Under the pieces are notes generated by a model, which was given only the letters and a program-made list of their open reading frames with translations, searched no databases and was not told where the DNA came from. Source: Fibrobacter sp. UWB5 (GTDB lineage Bacteria > Fibrobacterota > Fibrobacteria > Fibrobacterales > Fibrobacteraceae). Taken from it: 64,000 nt of DNA. Every line of letters begins with the position of its first letter. Position 1 is the stretch's first letter. The DNA lies in NCBI RefSeq assembly GCF_002210295.1, contig NZ_MWQH01000001.1, forward strand, positions 744,001 through 808,000, written 5' to 3'. Both the position numbers and the translations under genes were made by a program. Of this stretch, positions 53,449-61,042 are shown piece by piece.

Positions 53449-55272
53449 ATGTTGAAAAAGTGCTTGGCAGTAGCAATGACTTTGGTTGCCCAGGTAGCGT
53501 TTGCTGCCATAGGCGATTCAACGAAATTCGATCAAGATAAATTTGAACGAATCGGAGATACGCTGTATTACAAGATCTCTACTGCTGAGCAATTTGAAAA
53601 ACTGCTCGAAGGAGTGCGAATCGAAACGGACGGCTATGTCGTTGGCCTGATTGAGAAAGACCTTGTCATGGGCAAGGATACTCTTCATCTGGCAAAGAAC
53701 AAAATGACTGTCGATACGAGCGGACGATGCACGAACTTGTATCTCAATGGTCAAGGCCATACGATTTACGGCTTGAACATGTCTAGAGCCATGTTCTACT
53801 GCGTCGAAAATCTTGTGGAAAATTTGACGATTGCAAATAGCCGTTTTGAAAACGATGAAGGCTTGTCTGCTGCTGGCGTTGCTGTTCACTTAAAGGAAAA
53901 TGCCTGCGTCCGTAACGTGAAAATCCGTAACAGCGTTGTGAAAAGTGTAGACATCGCCGCAGGTCTTGTGGCGTATAACGATGGCGCGATGCTTAACGAT
54001 ACGAACGAAAACTCGCTAGTTTCTTCGACCAATATCGCCGGTGGCCTTGCGGGCTCGCTTCGCTATGTGTTAATAAACTCCCGTAACAGCGGACGTGTGT
54101 CGGGGCGTGTTGCAGGCGGCCTTGTGGGCACGGGCGATAAGCTGGGTACAGACGGAGGAACCATCACGGGCTGCTCTAACAGTGGAATGATTCTTGGTAA
54201 TGGAAGCGGCTCTGTCTCGGTAGGCGGTATCGCAGGGTATGCTCACCGGACATCATTTAACAGCCTGAAAAATACGGGCCTAATTGAAGGCAAATCTACA
54301 TCAGGGACGCTTACGGTGGGTGGCATTGTCGGCAGACTTGATTCTACGCAGAATGTTGTAGACTGTGGCAACTGGGGTAGAGTACATGCTCTTTCTGGCA
54401 AGAAAGTCTATGCCGGCGGTGTAGTGGGCTTGTATTATGGCGAACTCCAAATGGTGGGAGAACAGCTTAGTCGTGTTTCCTGGTTGGTGACCTCCTATAA
54501 TTATGGGCCGGTAACAGTCAAGGCGTCCGAAGATTTTGCCTATGCGGGCGGCCTTGCGGGGTATATAACGGGATCGCTCATTTCGGCGGATTACAATAGG
54601 GGCACCGTGAAAAACGAAGGCTCTTCGAAAAATCGGTATACGGGAAGCCTTGCCGCATTAGTGGATTGGTGCTCGGTTGCGGGCAACTATAGTTATGTGG
54701 ATACTTTGACCGGAAGTCATACCGCTTCGCTGGTGTATGAATTTGCGGGGACCAATAATTCTATGTATAGATCGTATTATGGCGGCGTAGAGGTTCCCCC
54801 TGTCGGTAAATACTCGGATGACCTGACGAATATGTACCAAAAGGATTCGTTGGTGTCTTTAGGCTTTGAAGAAATGAAGGAGGCCCTTCAGATCTATGAC
54901 GGCGGTAACTGGGTGCGGACGGACTGCATGGCTCAGGCGAAGACGGATACGAACACGGTTTGCACAGTAAAGGTGATTGCCGATTTCTTCGGTGATTCCG
55001 ATAAGCCTTATGAGGTTTCCTTCCTTGAAGAAGAAGGCAAGACTCCGGTGATGCCGAAGGTGAAAACTCCGCTTCTGAAGGTCGTTGTCTCTGCCCGAAA
55101 CATTTCTGTCTGGGGGTTAGCTCCGAGCCGCCCGGTGCAGGTGTTCGACATGCAGGGGAACTTGGTGACGACGGCAAATCCCCAAGGTGCGGTGGTGAAC
55201 CTTATGGTACCGAAGGCTGGGGTTTACATTGTGCGTAATGGAAGTGCCTTACGCAGGGTGACTGTCCGCTAG
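53449..55272 (+). CDS. GLUG-repeat surface protein, single module, T9SS tail
   Basis: The 607-residue secreted protein has a signal peptide (MLKKCLAVAMTLVAQVAFA) and the ribosome-binding site TTAGGAG. Its single module matches the second module of the upstream protein closely: HTIYGLNMSRAMFYC against HAIYGLNMSRAMFFC, NLTIANSRFEND in both, and GNWGRVHAL in both. GLUG repeats (GGLAG, GGIAGY, GGIVG) follow. The tail ends in VYIVRNGSALRRVTVR, as in other T9SS cargo here. The pair probably arose by tandem duplication and is likely co-transcribed (30-bp gap). A strong terminator follows. Confidence 0.86.
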   Translation: MLKKCLAVAMTLVAQVAFAAIGDSTKFDQDKFERIGDTLYYKISTAEQFEKLLEGVRIETDGYVVGLIEKDLVMGKDTLHLAKNKMTVDTSGRCTNLYLNGQGHTIYGLNMSRAMFYCVENLVENLTIANSRFENDEGLSAAGVAVHLKENACVRNVKIRNSVVKSVDIAAGLVAYNDGAMLNDTNENSLVSSTNIAGGLAGSLRYVLINSRNSGRVSGRVAGGLVGTGDKLGTDGGTITGCSNSGMILGNGSGSVSVGGIAGYAHRTSFNSLKNTGLIEGKSTSGTLTVGGIVGRLDSTQNVVDCGNWGRVHALSGKKVYAGGVVGLYYGELQMVGEQLSRVSWLVTSYNYGPVTVKASEDFAYAGGLAGYITGSLISADYNRGTVKNEGSSKNRYTGSLAALVDWCSVAGNYSYVDTLTGSHTASLVYEFAGTNNSMYRSYYGGVEVPPVGKYSDDLTNMYQKDSLVSLGFEEMKEALQIYDGGNWVRTDCMAQAKTDTNTVCTVKVIADFFGDSDKPYEVSFLEEEGKTPVMPKVKTPLLKVVVSARNISVWGLAPSRPVQVFDMQGNLVTTANPQGAVVNLMVPKAGVYIVRNGSALRRVTVR

Positions 55273-55283
55273 TTTTTGAGACT

Positions 55284-55311
55284 AAAGCCCCCGTCAAATG
55301 ACGGGGGCTTT
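55284..55311 (+). terminator. Rho-independent terminator after the GLUG pair
   Basis: A perfect 13-bp stem (AAAGCCCCCGTCA with TGACGGGGGCTTT) has a 2-nt loop as written. The following T-run is short, but the stem is very stable. Confidence 0.9.
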
Positions 55312-55410
55312 GCTTGTAATAAATATTTTCCTTTTTTATAACCCCACATGAAATGGGGGAGTGCTGGCACTTTACTATATTTTTACGCAGTCTTTACAAT
55401 CACAATTCAC

Positions 55411-55462
55411 CGCCATGAGCCCGAACTAGCTGAAAGGCAGCGACGATGATCCGGTAGTGGCG
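55411..55462 (+). promoter_or_regulatory. Possible structured leader RNA upstream of the Na/Pi cotransporter
   Basis: Nested pairings can be drawn: CGCCA/TGGCG, CCG/CGG and GCTG/CAGC around an AAAGG loop. A TATATTTT box (55376-55383) lies upstream and the ATG is 17 bp downstream. It does not match a riboswitch that I recognise; chance pairing is possible. Confidence 0.3.
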
Positions 55463-55479
55463 TTCCGTAGGAATGTCCT

Positions 55480-57186
55480 ATGACACTTATGATTCTTAAA
55501 ATGATTGGTTGCCTTGCGCTGCTCATGTTCGGCATGAAGACCATGAGCGAAGGCTTGCAGAAGCTCACGGGCGGTCACCTGCGTGCTGTCCTTGGAACCA
55601 TGACCAAGCACCGCATCGGAGGCCTTCTCACTGGTACCTTTGTGACGGCCTCGGTGCAGTCTTCTACCGCTACGACCGTCCTTACCGTAAGCTTCGTTAA
55701 CGCTGGCCTGCTCACATTGAGTCAGGCCATTCCTGTTATCATGGGCGCAAACATCGGTACAACGGCCACGGCCTGGATCATGTCCATATTCGGGTTCCAG
55801 TTCAACATGAGCTCGGTGGTGTGGCCCTTCTTCGCCCTCGGCATCATCCTTTCTTACACCAAGAAGAATTCGACCAAGAGTATAGGCGAATTCGTGTTCG
55901 GTTTCGCGTTCATGTTCCTCGGCCTTACCACGCTGCGTGAAAATGCGGTGGCCATGGACTTGGCACATAACCAGACTGTCATCAACTTCTTTGCGACGAC
56001 CGGCGGTTGGGGTATCTTCAGCACGCTCCTCTTCTTGCTGCTGGGTAGCATCCTGACCATGTGCGTGCAGTCGTCTGCGGCCATCATGGCAATCACGCTC
56101 TTGCTCTGCAGCAGCGGAGTTCTTCCGATTTACCAGGGCATTGCGCTCGTGATGGGTGAAAACATCGGAACGACTGTTACTTCGAACCTGGCGGCCCTTT
56201 CGGCAAGTACGCAAGCGAGACGTGCGGCCTTGGCCCACATGTTGTTCAACGTGTTCGGCGTGGTGTGGATTCTGATTATATTCCGTCCGTTCGTGAACAT
56301 GGTGTGTAGCATTGTAGGGTTCGACCCGACGTTCGTGCCGCACACCGATGAAGAAGTTGCCCAGGCGGGCGTCCGAGTGACCTACGCGCTTTCTGCCTTC
56401 CACACGGCATTCAACCTCTGCAATGTGCTAATCCTCATCTGGTTCATTAAGCCGATGGAAAAAATCATCTGCAAGATTATCCGCGAAAAGGAAGACGGCG
56501 AGGATTTCAAAGTCAAGTTTATCAGCGCAGGTCTCATGAGTACCGCAGAACTTTCGCTCTTCGAAGCCCGCAAAGAAATTAACTTGTTTGCGGCTCGCAC
56601 GCAGAAAATGTTCCGCATGGTCCCCGAACTGCTCGAGATGAAGGACGAAAACGATTTCGTGAAACTCTTTGCCCGCATCGAGAAGTACGAAGGCATCAGC
56701 GACAACATGGAAATTGAAATCGCCAAGTACCTGAACCAAGTGTCCGAAGGTCGCTTGAGCCCCGAAAGTAAGACGAATATCCAGTCGATGCTCCGCGAAA
56801 TTTCTGAAATCGAAAGTATCGGTGACGCCTGCTACAATATGGCCCGCGCCATCAACCGCAAGTTTAGGAGCTCCGACGACTTTACCGAAGAACAGTACAA
56901 CCGCATCAAGCACATTATGCAGTTGTGCGACAAGGCGCTCACGAACATGATCGATGTCATTAGCGATGCTGTGACTGCCGACGCAAACCGTACGCTGAAT
57001 ATGGAGAATGAGATCAACGATTACCGCAAGCTCCTCAAGGAGAAAAATATTGCCGACATCGAATCGCAGAAGTACAGCTACCAAATGGGTGTTCACTACA
57101 TGGACGTGGTGAACGACTGCGAAAAGCTGGGCGACTACGTGGTGAACGTGGTCGAGGCTCATACAAACAAGAAATTCTCGACCTAA
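55480..57186 (+). CDS. Na+/phosphate cotransporter with C-terminal PhoU-like domain
   Basis: The 568-residue membrane protein belongs to the NptA/YjbB (PF02690) type. Two inverted half-repeats carry the hallmark motifs QSSTATTVLTVSF with GANIGTTATAW, and QSSAAIMAITLL with GENIGTTVTSN. About nine helices occupy residues 1-320. The C-terminal ~220 residues are helical, with ISEIESIGDACYNMARAINRK and NDCEKLGDYVVNVVEA, typical of PhoU domains, which regulate or gate transport. It should import phosphate with sodium. A possible structured leader precedes it. It has no operon partner. Confidence 0.93.
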   Translation: MTLMILKMIGCLALLMFGMKTMSEGLQKLTGGHLRAVLGTMTKHRIGGLLTGTFVTASVQSSTATTVLTVSFVNAGLLTLSQAIPVIMGANIGTTATAWIMSIFGFQFNMSSVVWPFFALGIILSYTKKNSTKSIGEFVFGFAFMFLGLTTLRENAVAMDLAHNQTVINFFATTGGWGIFSTLLFLLLGSILTMCVQSSAAIMAITLLLCSSGVLPIYQGIALVMGENIGTTVTSNLAALSASTQARRAALAHMLFNVFGVVWILIIFRPFVNMVCSIVGFDPTFVPHTDEEVAQAGVRVTYALSAFHTAFNLCNVLILIWFIKPMEKIICKIIREKEDGEDFKVKFISAGLMSTAELSLFEARKEINLFAARTQKMFRMVPELLEMKDENDFVKLFARIEKYEGISDNMEIEIAKYLNQVSEGRLSPESKTNIQSMLREISEIESIGDACYNMARAINRKFRSSDDFTEEQYNRIKHIMQLCDKALTNMIDVISDAVTADANRTLNMENEINDYRKLLKEKNIADIESQKYSYQMGVHYMDVVNDCEKLGDYVVNVVEAHTNKKFST

Positions 57187-57274
57187 GAGAATTCGCCTAT
57201 AAACTTCGTCATACTGCATCACGCGAGCTCTCGCTGTATGTTTTATACAGCTTCGGCTCGCGTTCTTTGTCTGA

Positions 57275-57299
57275 CTCGTTTCTAGATGAATTTTGATAA
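57275..57299. repeat. Degenerate direct repeat, copy 1
   Basis: CTCGTTTCTAGATGAATTTT and the next few bases match copy 2 (57451-57475) at all but four positions. Confidence 0.5.
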
Positions 57300-57450
57300 T
57301 GCGTTTTGCTTTGTATATTCGGTTCGCATTCTACTTTGGCTCTGCACTTTTAGCGCGGGAAATGGGCTTTGCCCATTGTTCGTCGAAGGATGTCGTAATC
57401 ATATCTTGTCGGAAACTTGTTTCCGCTTCAAGATATAGATTAGGACCTTG

Positions 57451-57475
57451 CTCGCTTCTAGGCGAATTTTGAAAA
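57451..57475. repeat. Degenerate direct repeat, copy 2
   Basis: CTCGCTTCTAGGCGAATTTT and following bases repeat the sequence at 57275 with few changes. Both copies are followed by a TTCTGCTT- or TTTTGCTT-like segment. Confidence 0.5.
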
Positions 57476-57612
57476 AACATCGCAATTCTGCTTCGTGCGA
57501 ACTTTTGCCGTGCGCTTTGCATGGCTTCGGTTCGCTTTTTTTTGCGTTTTTAAGGCAGTTTAGGCCTTTTTGTGACCGATTTCACATAGGTTCTCAAGGG
57601 TTATCTTTCTAT

Positions 57613-57643
57613 TTGAAATATTATCGTGACAAAATTATATTTA
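57613..57643 (+). promoter_or_regulatory. Candidate promoter of the FISUMP lipoprotein pair (TTG-N20-TATATTTA)
   Basis: TTG at 57613-57615 is exactly 20 bp from TATATTTA at 57636-57643. The ATG is 38 bp downstream. Confidence 0.55.
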
Positions 57644-57681
57644 CATTGAATAGCCCCATCAATCTCTCAAACGAGGTCCGA

Positions 57682-59895
57682 ATGAAAATGAAGTTCTCTC
57701 TACAGGCAATGGTTGCCTCAAGCGCACTCTTGATCGCTTGCGGCGGAGATTCCACTTCTACCAAGCCCGAAGCAAAAGATACTCTAGCGGACGGATCTAG
57801 CGTAGAGACGATTTACGACTTGGGCAAATGTACATCTGATCGTATTGGCGACGTCATTTTTGTCGAAGAGGAAGGCGTCAATTACGAATGCACCAAGAAA
57901 GATTGGAAGGATATCGGAGAACCGGAATCCTCTGCATCGAAAGAGGATAAATCTTCCTCTTCAAAGGTAAAGTCTTCAGAATCTAAAGATGATGATTCCT
58001 CTTCTTCAAAAGATAAATCATCCGATTCCAAGGATGATGAATCTTCGTCTTCTAAGGACAAGTCGTCCGATTCCAAGGACAGTTCTTCTGAATCTAAAAA
58101 GGATGACTCTAGTTCTTCAACGGCGCCAAGCTCGAGCAGTGTTCCCGAATCGAGTTCCAGCGTACAGGGTGCAAATGAGACTGTAGAAAATGTTGCTATA
58201 TCAAAGAAAACCTTTACGGGTGTTGCCGAAAAAGGTCCCTTTGCAAGCGGAACAGCGATTAAACTTTCTGAATTAGACGATGTTCTGGACCCGACTGGAA
58301 CCACTTTTGAATGGGAAGTTACAAGTGAATTGGGCGAATACACGTCGGCTAAGGTGACGCTCAAGAGCCAATATGCATTGATGCAAGCAAATGGCTATTA
58401 TTACAATGAAAACACCTATAAAAAGAGCGCAGGCCAGTTGACCCTTAAGTCTCTTGTTGATTTGAGTGATCGTAATTCTGCAAATATCAACGTTTTGGGA
58501 CACCTGGCTCACAAGCGAATCATTAACCTGTTTGCAGAAAGTGGCAAATACAAAAATGTGCCTGCGGCAAAGGCTGCTGCCGAAAAAGAAGTTCTCGCTG
58601 CTTTCGGTTGGTCTGGCAACAACCATGCTTTTGAAGACTTGAGCATCTTTGGAAGCTACGAAGATGATGCGAAGCTTCTTGCTGCATCCATTCTTTTGCA
58701 GGGGGGCTTGAGCGACGCTGACCTTACCAGCCGATTGACGACTCTTGCAACCGATTTCGAAGATGACGGCCGTTGGAGTGATTCTGCGGCAAAGGTTGCC
58801 ATGGCTGACTGGGCTATGAAAAATGATTCCAACCTTACTGTTATTCGTACAAAACTGACTGCGATGAATAGCTCTGTTCCGAATTTCGAAAAATATATCA
58901 GCATGTTTGTTGGCGAAATTTATGGAATTGGAGTGTGCGATACAAAGCAAGACGGCATGATGATTAAGATGACAAACGCTTACAGCGATAACTTGGGCAA
59001 AACTTATGTTTGCGATGGTGACCGTTGGCGTTTGCCCACGTCTATTGAAAATAGTTTCAAAACCGCTTGCACCAAGGGTAATAACAAGAAGACTTTCACC
59101 GATATGAATTCTAGCAGTTCTCCTATTACCTATGTATGCGATGGTGGTAATGGAAATTGGCGCAAGATGGGTGTTTACGATTTTAGTAAGAGCGCTTACT
59201 TGAACAGTGAAATGGAATATGGAGAAATCAAGGACAGTCGTGATGGAAAGACCTATAAGACGATAACCATTGGACTTCAGACTTGGATGGCAGAAAACTT
59301 GAACTATTACGATGAAGATAATGCAAACCTTGTTGAAAACGCCTGGTGCTACAAAAATGTCAAGGACAATTGTGAGGTTGGTGGAAGACTTTATAGCTGG
59401 ACAGCCGCTATGAATCTTGATTCGAAATACTTGAAGACTTCGGCTGCAGCACTTATTGAAAGTCCGCATAGAGGCCTTTGCCCTGAAAAGTGGCATGTGC
59501 CTGACACTGCGGAATGGAGACAGCTTAAGACTTACGTTGCGAAAATGGAAACGGCTTCAACTATGACAAATGATCATACTGGAAAGTTGAAATCTTCTAG
59601 AGGTTGGGTGGGCTACAGTACAATCAGCCAGTCTACCAATGAATATGGTTTCTCTGCCATTCCGACAGGAGCTTATTATGGTATTCATGCTGACCCGACG
59701 GACAACTATAGCCGTTACCTTTTTGATGATGCGGGCTACTTTGCCAATTTCTGGAGCGCAAATGAGGCCTCCAAAAGCACTGGTGCTATTTACTGGTTCC
59801 TTGACTATCGATACAACTATATCAGCTATTATTATAGCAGCTATAACGAGAAGGATCGCGGATTCTCTCTGCGCTGTGTGAAGGATAAGGAATAA
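57682..59895 (+). CDS. Large FISUMP-domain lipoprotein
   Basis: The 737-residue lipoprotein has lipobox LLIAC (residues ~17-21). The start after GAGGTCCGA was chosen because the signal peptide begins here; the longer upstream frame reads as non-coding. Domains in order: an N-terminal Cys-pair module (IYDLGKCTSDR ... YECTKKDW), a Ser/Asp/Lys-rich linker (~residues 80-165), a central domain opening with TGVAEKGPFASG that I know only as a recurrent part of Fibrobacter and Bacteroidetes lipoproteins, two more YVCDG..W modules, and a C-terminal FISUMP domain (DSRDGKTYKTITIGLQTWMA ... GFSLRCVKD). FISUMP proteins form a large surface family in Fibrobacter with unknown function. It is co-transcribed with the next gene (8-bp gap). 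Confidence 0.87.
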   Translation: MKMKFSLQAMVASSALLIACGGDSTSTKPEAKDTLADGSSVETIYDLGKCTSDRIGDVIFVEEEGVNYECTKKDWKDIGEPESSASKEDKSSSSKVKSSESKDDDSSSSKDKSSDSKDDESSSSKDKSSDSKDSSSESKKDDSSSSTAPSSSSVPESSSSVQGANETVENVAISKKTFTGVAEKGPFASGTAIKLSELDDVLDPTGTTFEWEVTSELGEYTSAKVTLKSQYALMQANGYYYNENTYKKSAGQLTLKSLVDLSDRNSANINVLGHLAHKRIINLFAESGKYKNVPAAKAAAEKEVLAAFGWSGNNHAFEDLSIFGSYEDDAKLLAASILLQGGLSDADLTSRLTTLATDFEDDGRWSDSAAKVAMADWAMKNDSNLTVIRTKLTAMNSSVPNFEKYISMFVGEIYGIGVCDTKQDGMMIKMTNAYSDNLGKTYVCDGDRWRLPTSIENSFKTACTKGNNKKTFTDMNSSSSPITYVCDGGNGNWRKMGVYDFSKSAYLNSEMEYGEIKDSRDGKTYKTITIGLQTWMAENLNYYDEDNANLVENAWCYKNVKDNCEVGGRLYSWTAAMNLDSKYLKTSAAALIESPHRGLCPEKWHVPDTAEWRQLKTYVAKMETASTMTNDHTGKLKSSRGWVGYSTISQSTNEYGFSAIPTGAYYGIHADPTDNYSRYLFDDAGYFANFWSANEASKSTGAIYWFLDYRYNYISYYYSSYNEKDRGFSLRCVKDKE

Positions 59896-59903
59896 ATTAC
59901 CCG

Positions 59904-60953
59904 ATGCGTTTCCCTCTTGTCGCGTTTTGCCCGTTGGTACTATTACTCGCTTGTGGCGATGAATCAAATACTATTGATTCAAGTGGCCTCTCAACTTCAG
60001 ATACAAAAGAGGTTGAATCTATTTATGACTTGGGGGCTTGTACCAACAAGCGCAAAGGCGAAGTCGTATTCGTAACCGATGACGATAAGGAATACATTTG
60101 TTACTCGAACAAGTGGATTCCTTCTGATGAGATTGACAAATCGGATGAAATTTCATCGTCAAGCGAAGATGCAATCGTTGACGACGAAAAATCTTCTAGT
60201 AGCAAAAAAGAGGAATCCTCGTCTAGTGAGAACAGTATCTCTGAAAACGAAAAGTCCTCTTCGAGCGAAACCTTGTTAGAGGAATCATCTTCAAGTGGAA
60301 TAGAGTCTTCCTCTAGCAAAGAGGAACCTGATGAATCTTTGAGCAGCTCGTCTATACAAGAGGAAGAATCGTCTTCTAGTGCAGAGAGTTTGTCGGAATT
60401 GACGGATTCTACATTCACGGATTCGCGCGATGGTCAGACATACCGAATTCTCAAGTTGGGAAAGCAAGTCTGGTTTGGCGAAAATTTGAATTATTCCGGT
60501 GAAGATGCGGTTGGCTATTGCCATGAGAACGATCCTGAAAAATGTGAAATATACGGCAAGCTATATCGTTGGAACGATGCGATGAAAGCGTGCCCCGAAG
60601 GTTGGCATTTGCCGGGTCTTTTGGAATGGATTGACTTGATTAATTATGTCGGCGGACAAGAAATGGCTGGTGTCAAGTTAAAGTCAAAGGCTTACTGGTA
60701 TATTCAAGAAGAGTTTGCTCAGTATGCAGGTACCGATGATTACGGATTCTCAATTCTTCCGGGAAGCTTTATGTCTGAACAAGGTTCTTTCGGTTCCACG
60801 GCCAGGCTTGCAGCCCATTTATGGACTTCGACGGAAGAAACCGATACGAGATCGAATGATGTGTTCCTGATGCATAGTATGGGAAAAGTGGTGCTGGAAG
60901 GATCTCCGAGGGATGTCGGAATGTCTGTTCGTTGCCTGAAGGACTCTGACTAG
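59904..60953 (+). CDS. Small FISUMP-domain lipoprotein
   Basis: The 349-residue lipoprotein (lipobox LLLAC) shares its layout with the gene before it but lacks the central domain: an N-terminal Cys-pair module (IYDLGACTNKR ... YICYSNKW), a Ser/Glu-rich linker of ~90 residues with many SSSS-E units, and a C-terminal FISUMP domain (DSRDGQTYRILKLGKQVWFG, CPEGWHLPGLLEW, MSVRCLKD). The two FISUMP domains are clearly homologous, so the pair looks like a duplication with domain gain or loss. The linkers are highly acidic and flexible, fit for holding a domain away from the outer membrane. Function is unknown. Confidence 0.87.
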   Translation: MRFPLVAFCPLVLLLACGDESNTIDSSGLSTSDTKEVESIYDLGACTNKRKGEVVFVTDDDKEYICYSNKWIPSDEIDKSDEISSSSEDAIVDDEKSSSSKKEESSSSENSISENEKSSSSETLLEESSSSGIESSSSKEEPDESLSSSSIQEEESSSSAESLSELTDSTFTDSRDGQTYRILKLGKQVWFGENLNYSGEDAVGYCHENDPEKCEIYGKLYRWNDAMKACPEGWHLPGLLEWIDLINYVGGQEMAGVKLKSKAYWYIQEEFAQYAGTDDYGFSILPGSFMSEQGSFGSTARLAAHLWTSTEETDTRSNDVFLMHSMGKVVLEGSPRDVGMSVRCLKDSD

Positions 60954-61042
60954 AATCCATTACGTGGATTTTTGATTGACGACTTCAAAATTTAATTCCG
61001 GTCAGTATTCCTAAATAGGGTTTTATTTGATATATTTAGGAT

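Larger units (their letters stand above)
57187..57681. other. Long intergenic region with degenerate repeats and hairpins
   Basis: About 495 bp hold no credible gene; the open frame that runs through the second half lacks coding features and is only the upstream extension of the lipoprotein frame. Visible structures are an AATGGGC/GCCCATT hairpin (57361-57377), a longer one (57402-57435) with TATCTTG/CAAGATA and CGGAAAC/GTTTCCG arms, a pair of ~25-bp direct repeats and repeated GCTTCGG(C/T)TCGC motifs. The promoter of the next gene is at its right end. Confidence 0.55.

Noticed and set aside
55411-55462. c-di-GMP-I (GEMM) riboswitch in the Na/Pi cotransporter leader
   Set aside because: A GAAAGG and GACG segment is suggestive, but the conserved core sequences and second stem of the class are not present.
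57448-57681. N-terminal extension of the large FISUMP lipoprotein by 78 codons
   Set aside because: The extension is not preceded by a ribosome-binding site, covers repeat-rich DNA and would bury the lipoprotein signal; the ATG at 57682 follows GAGG.
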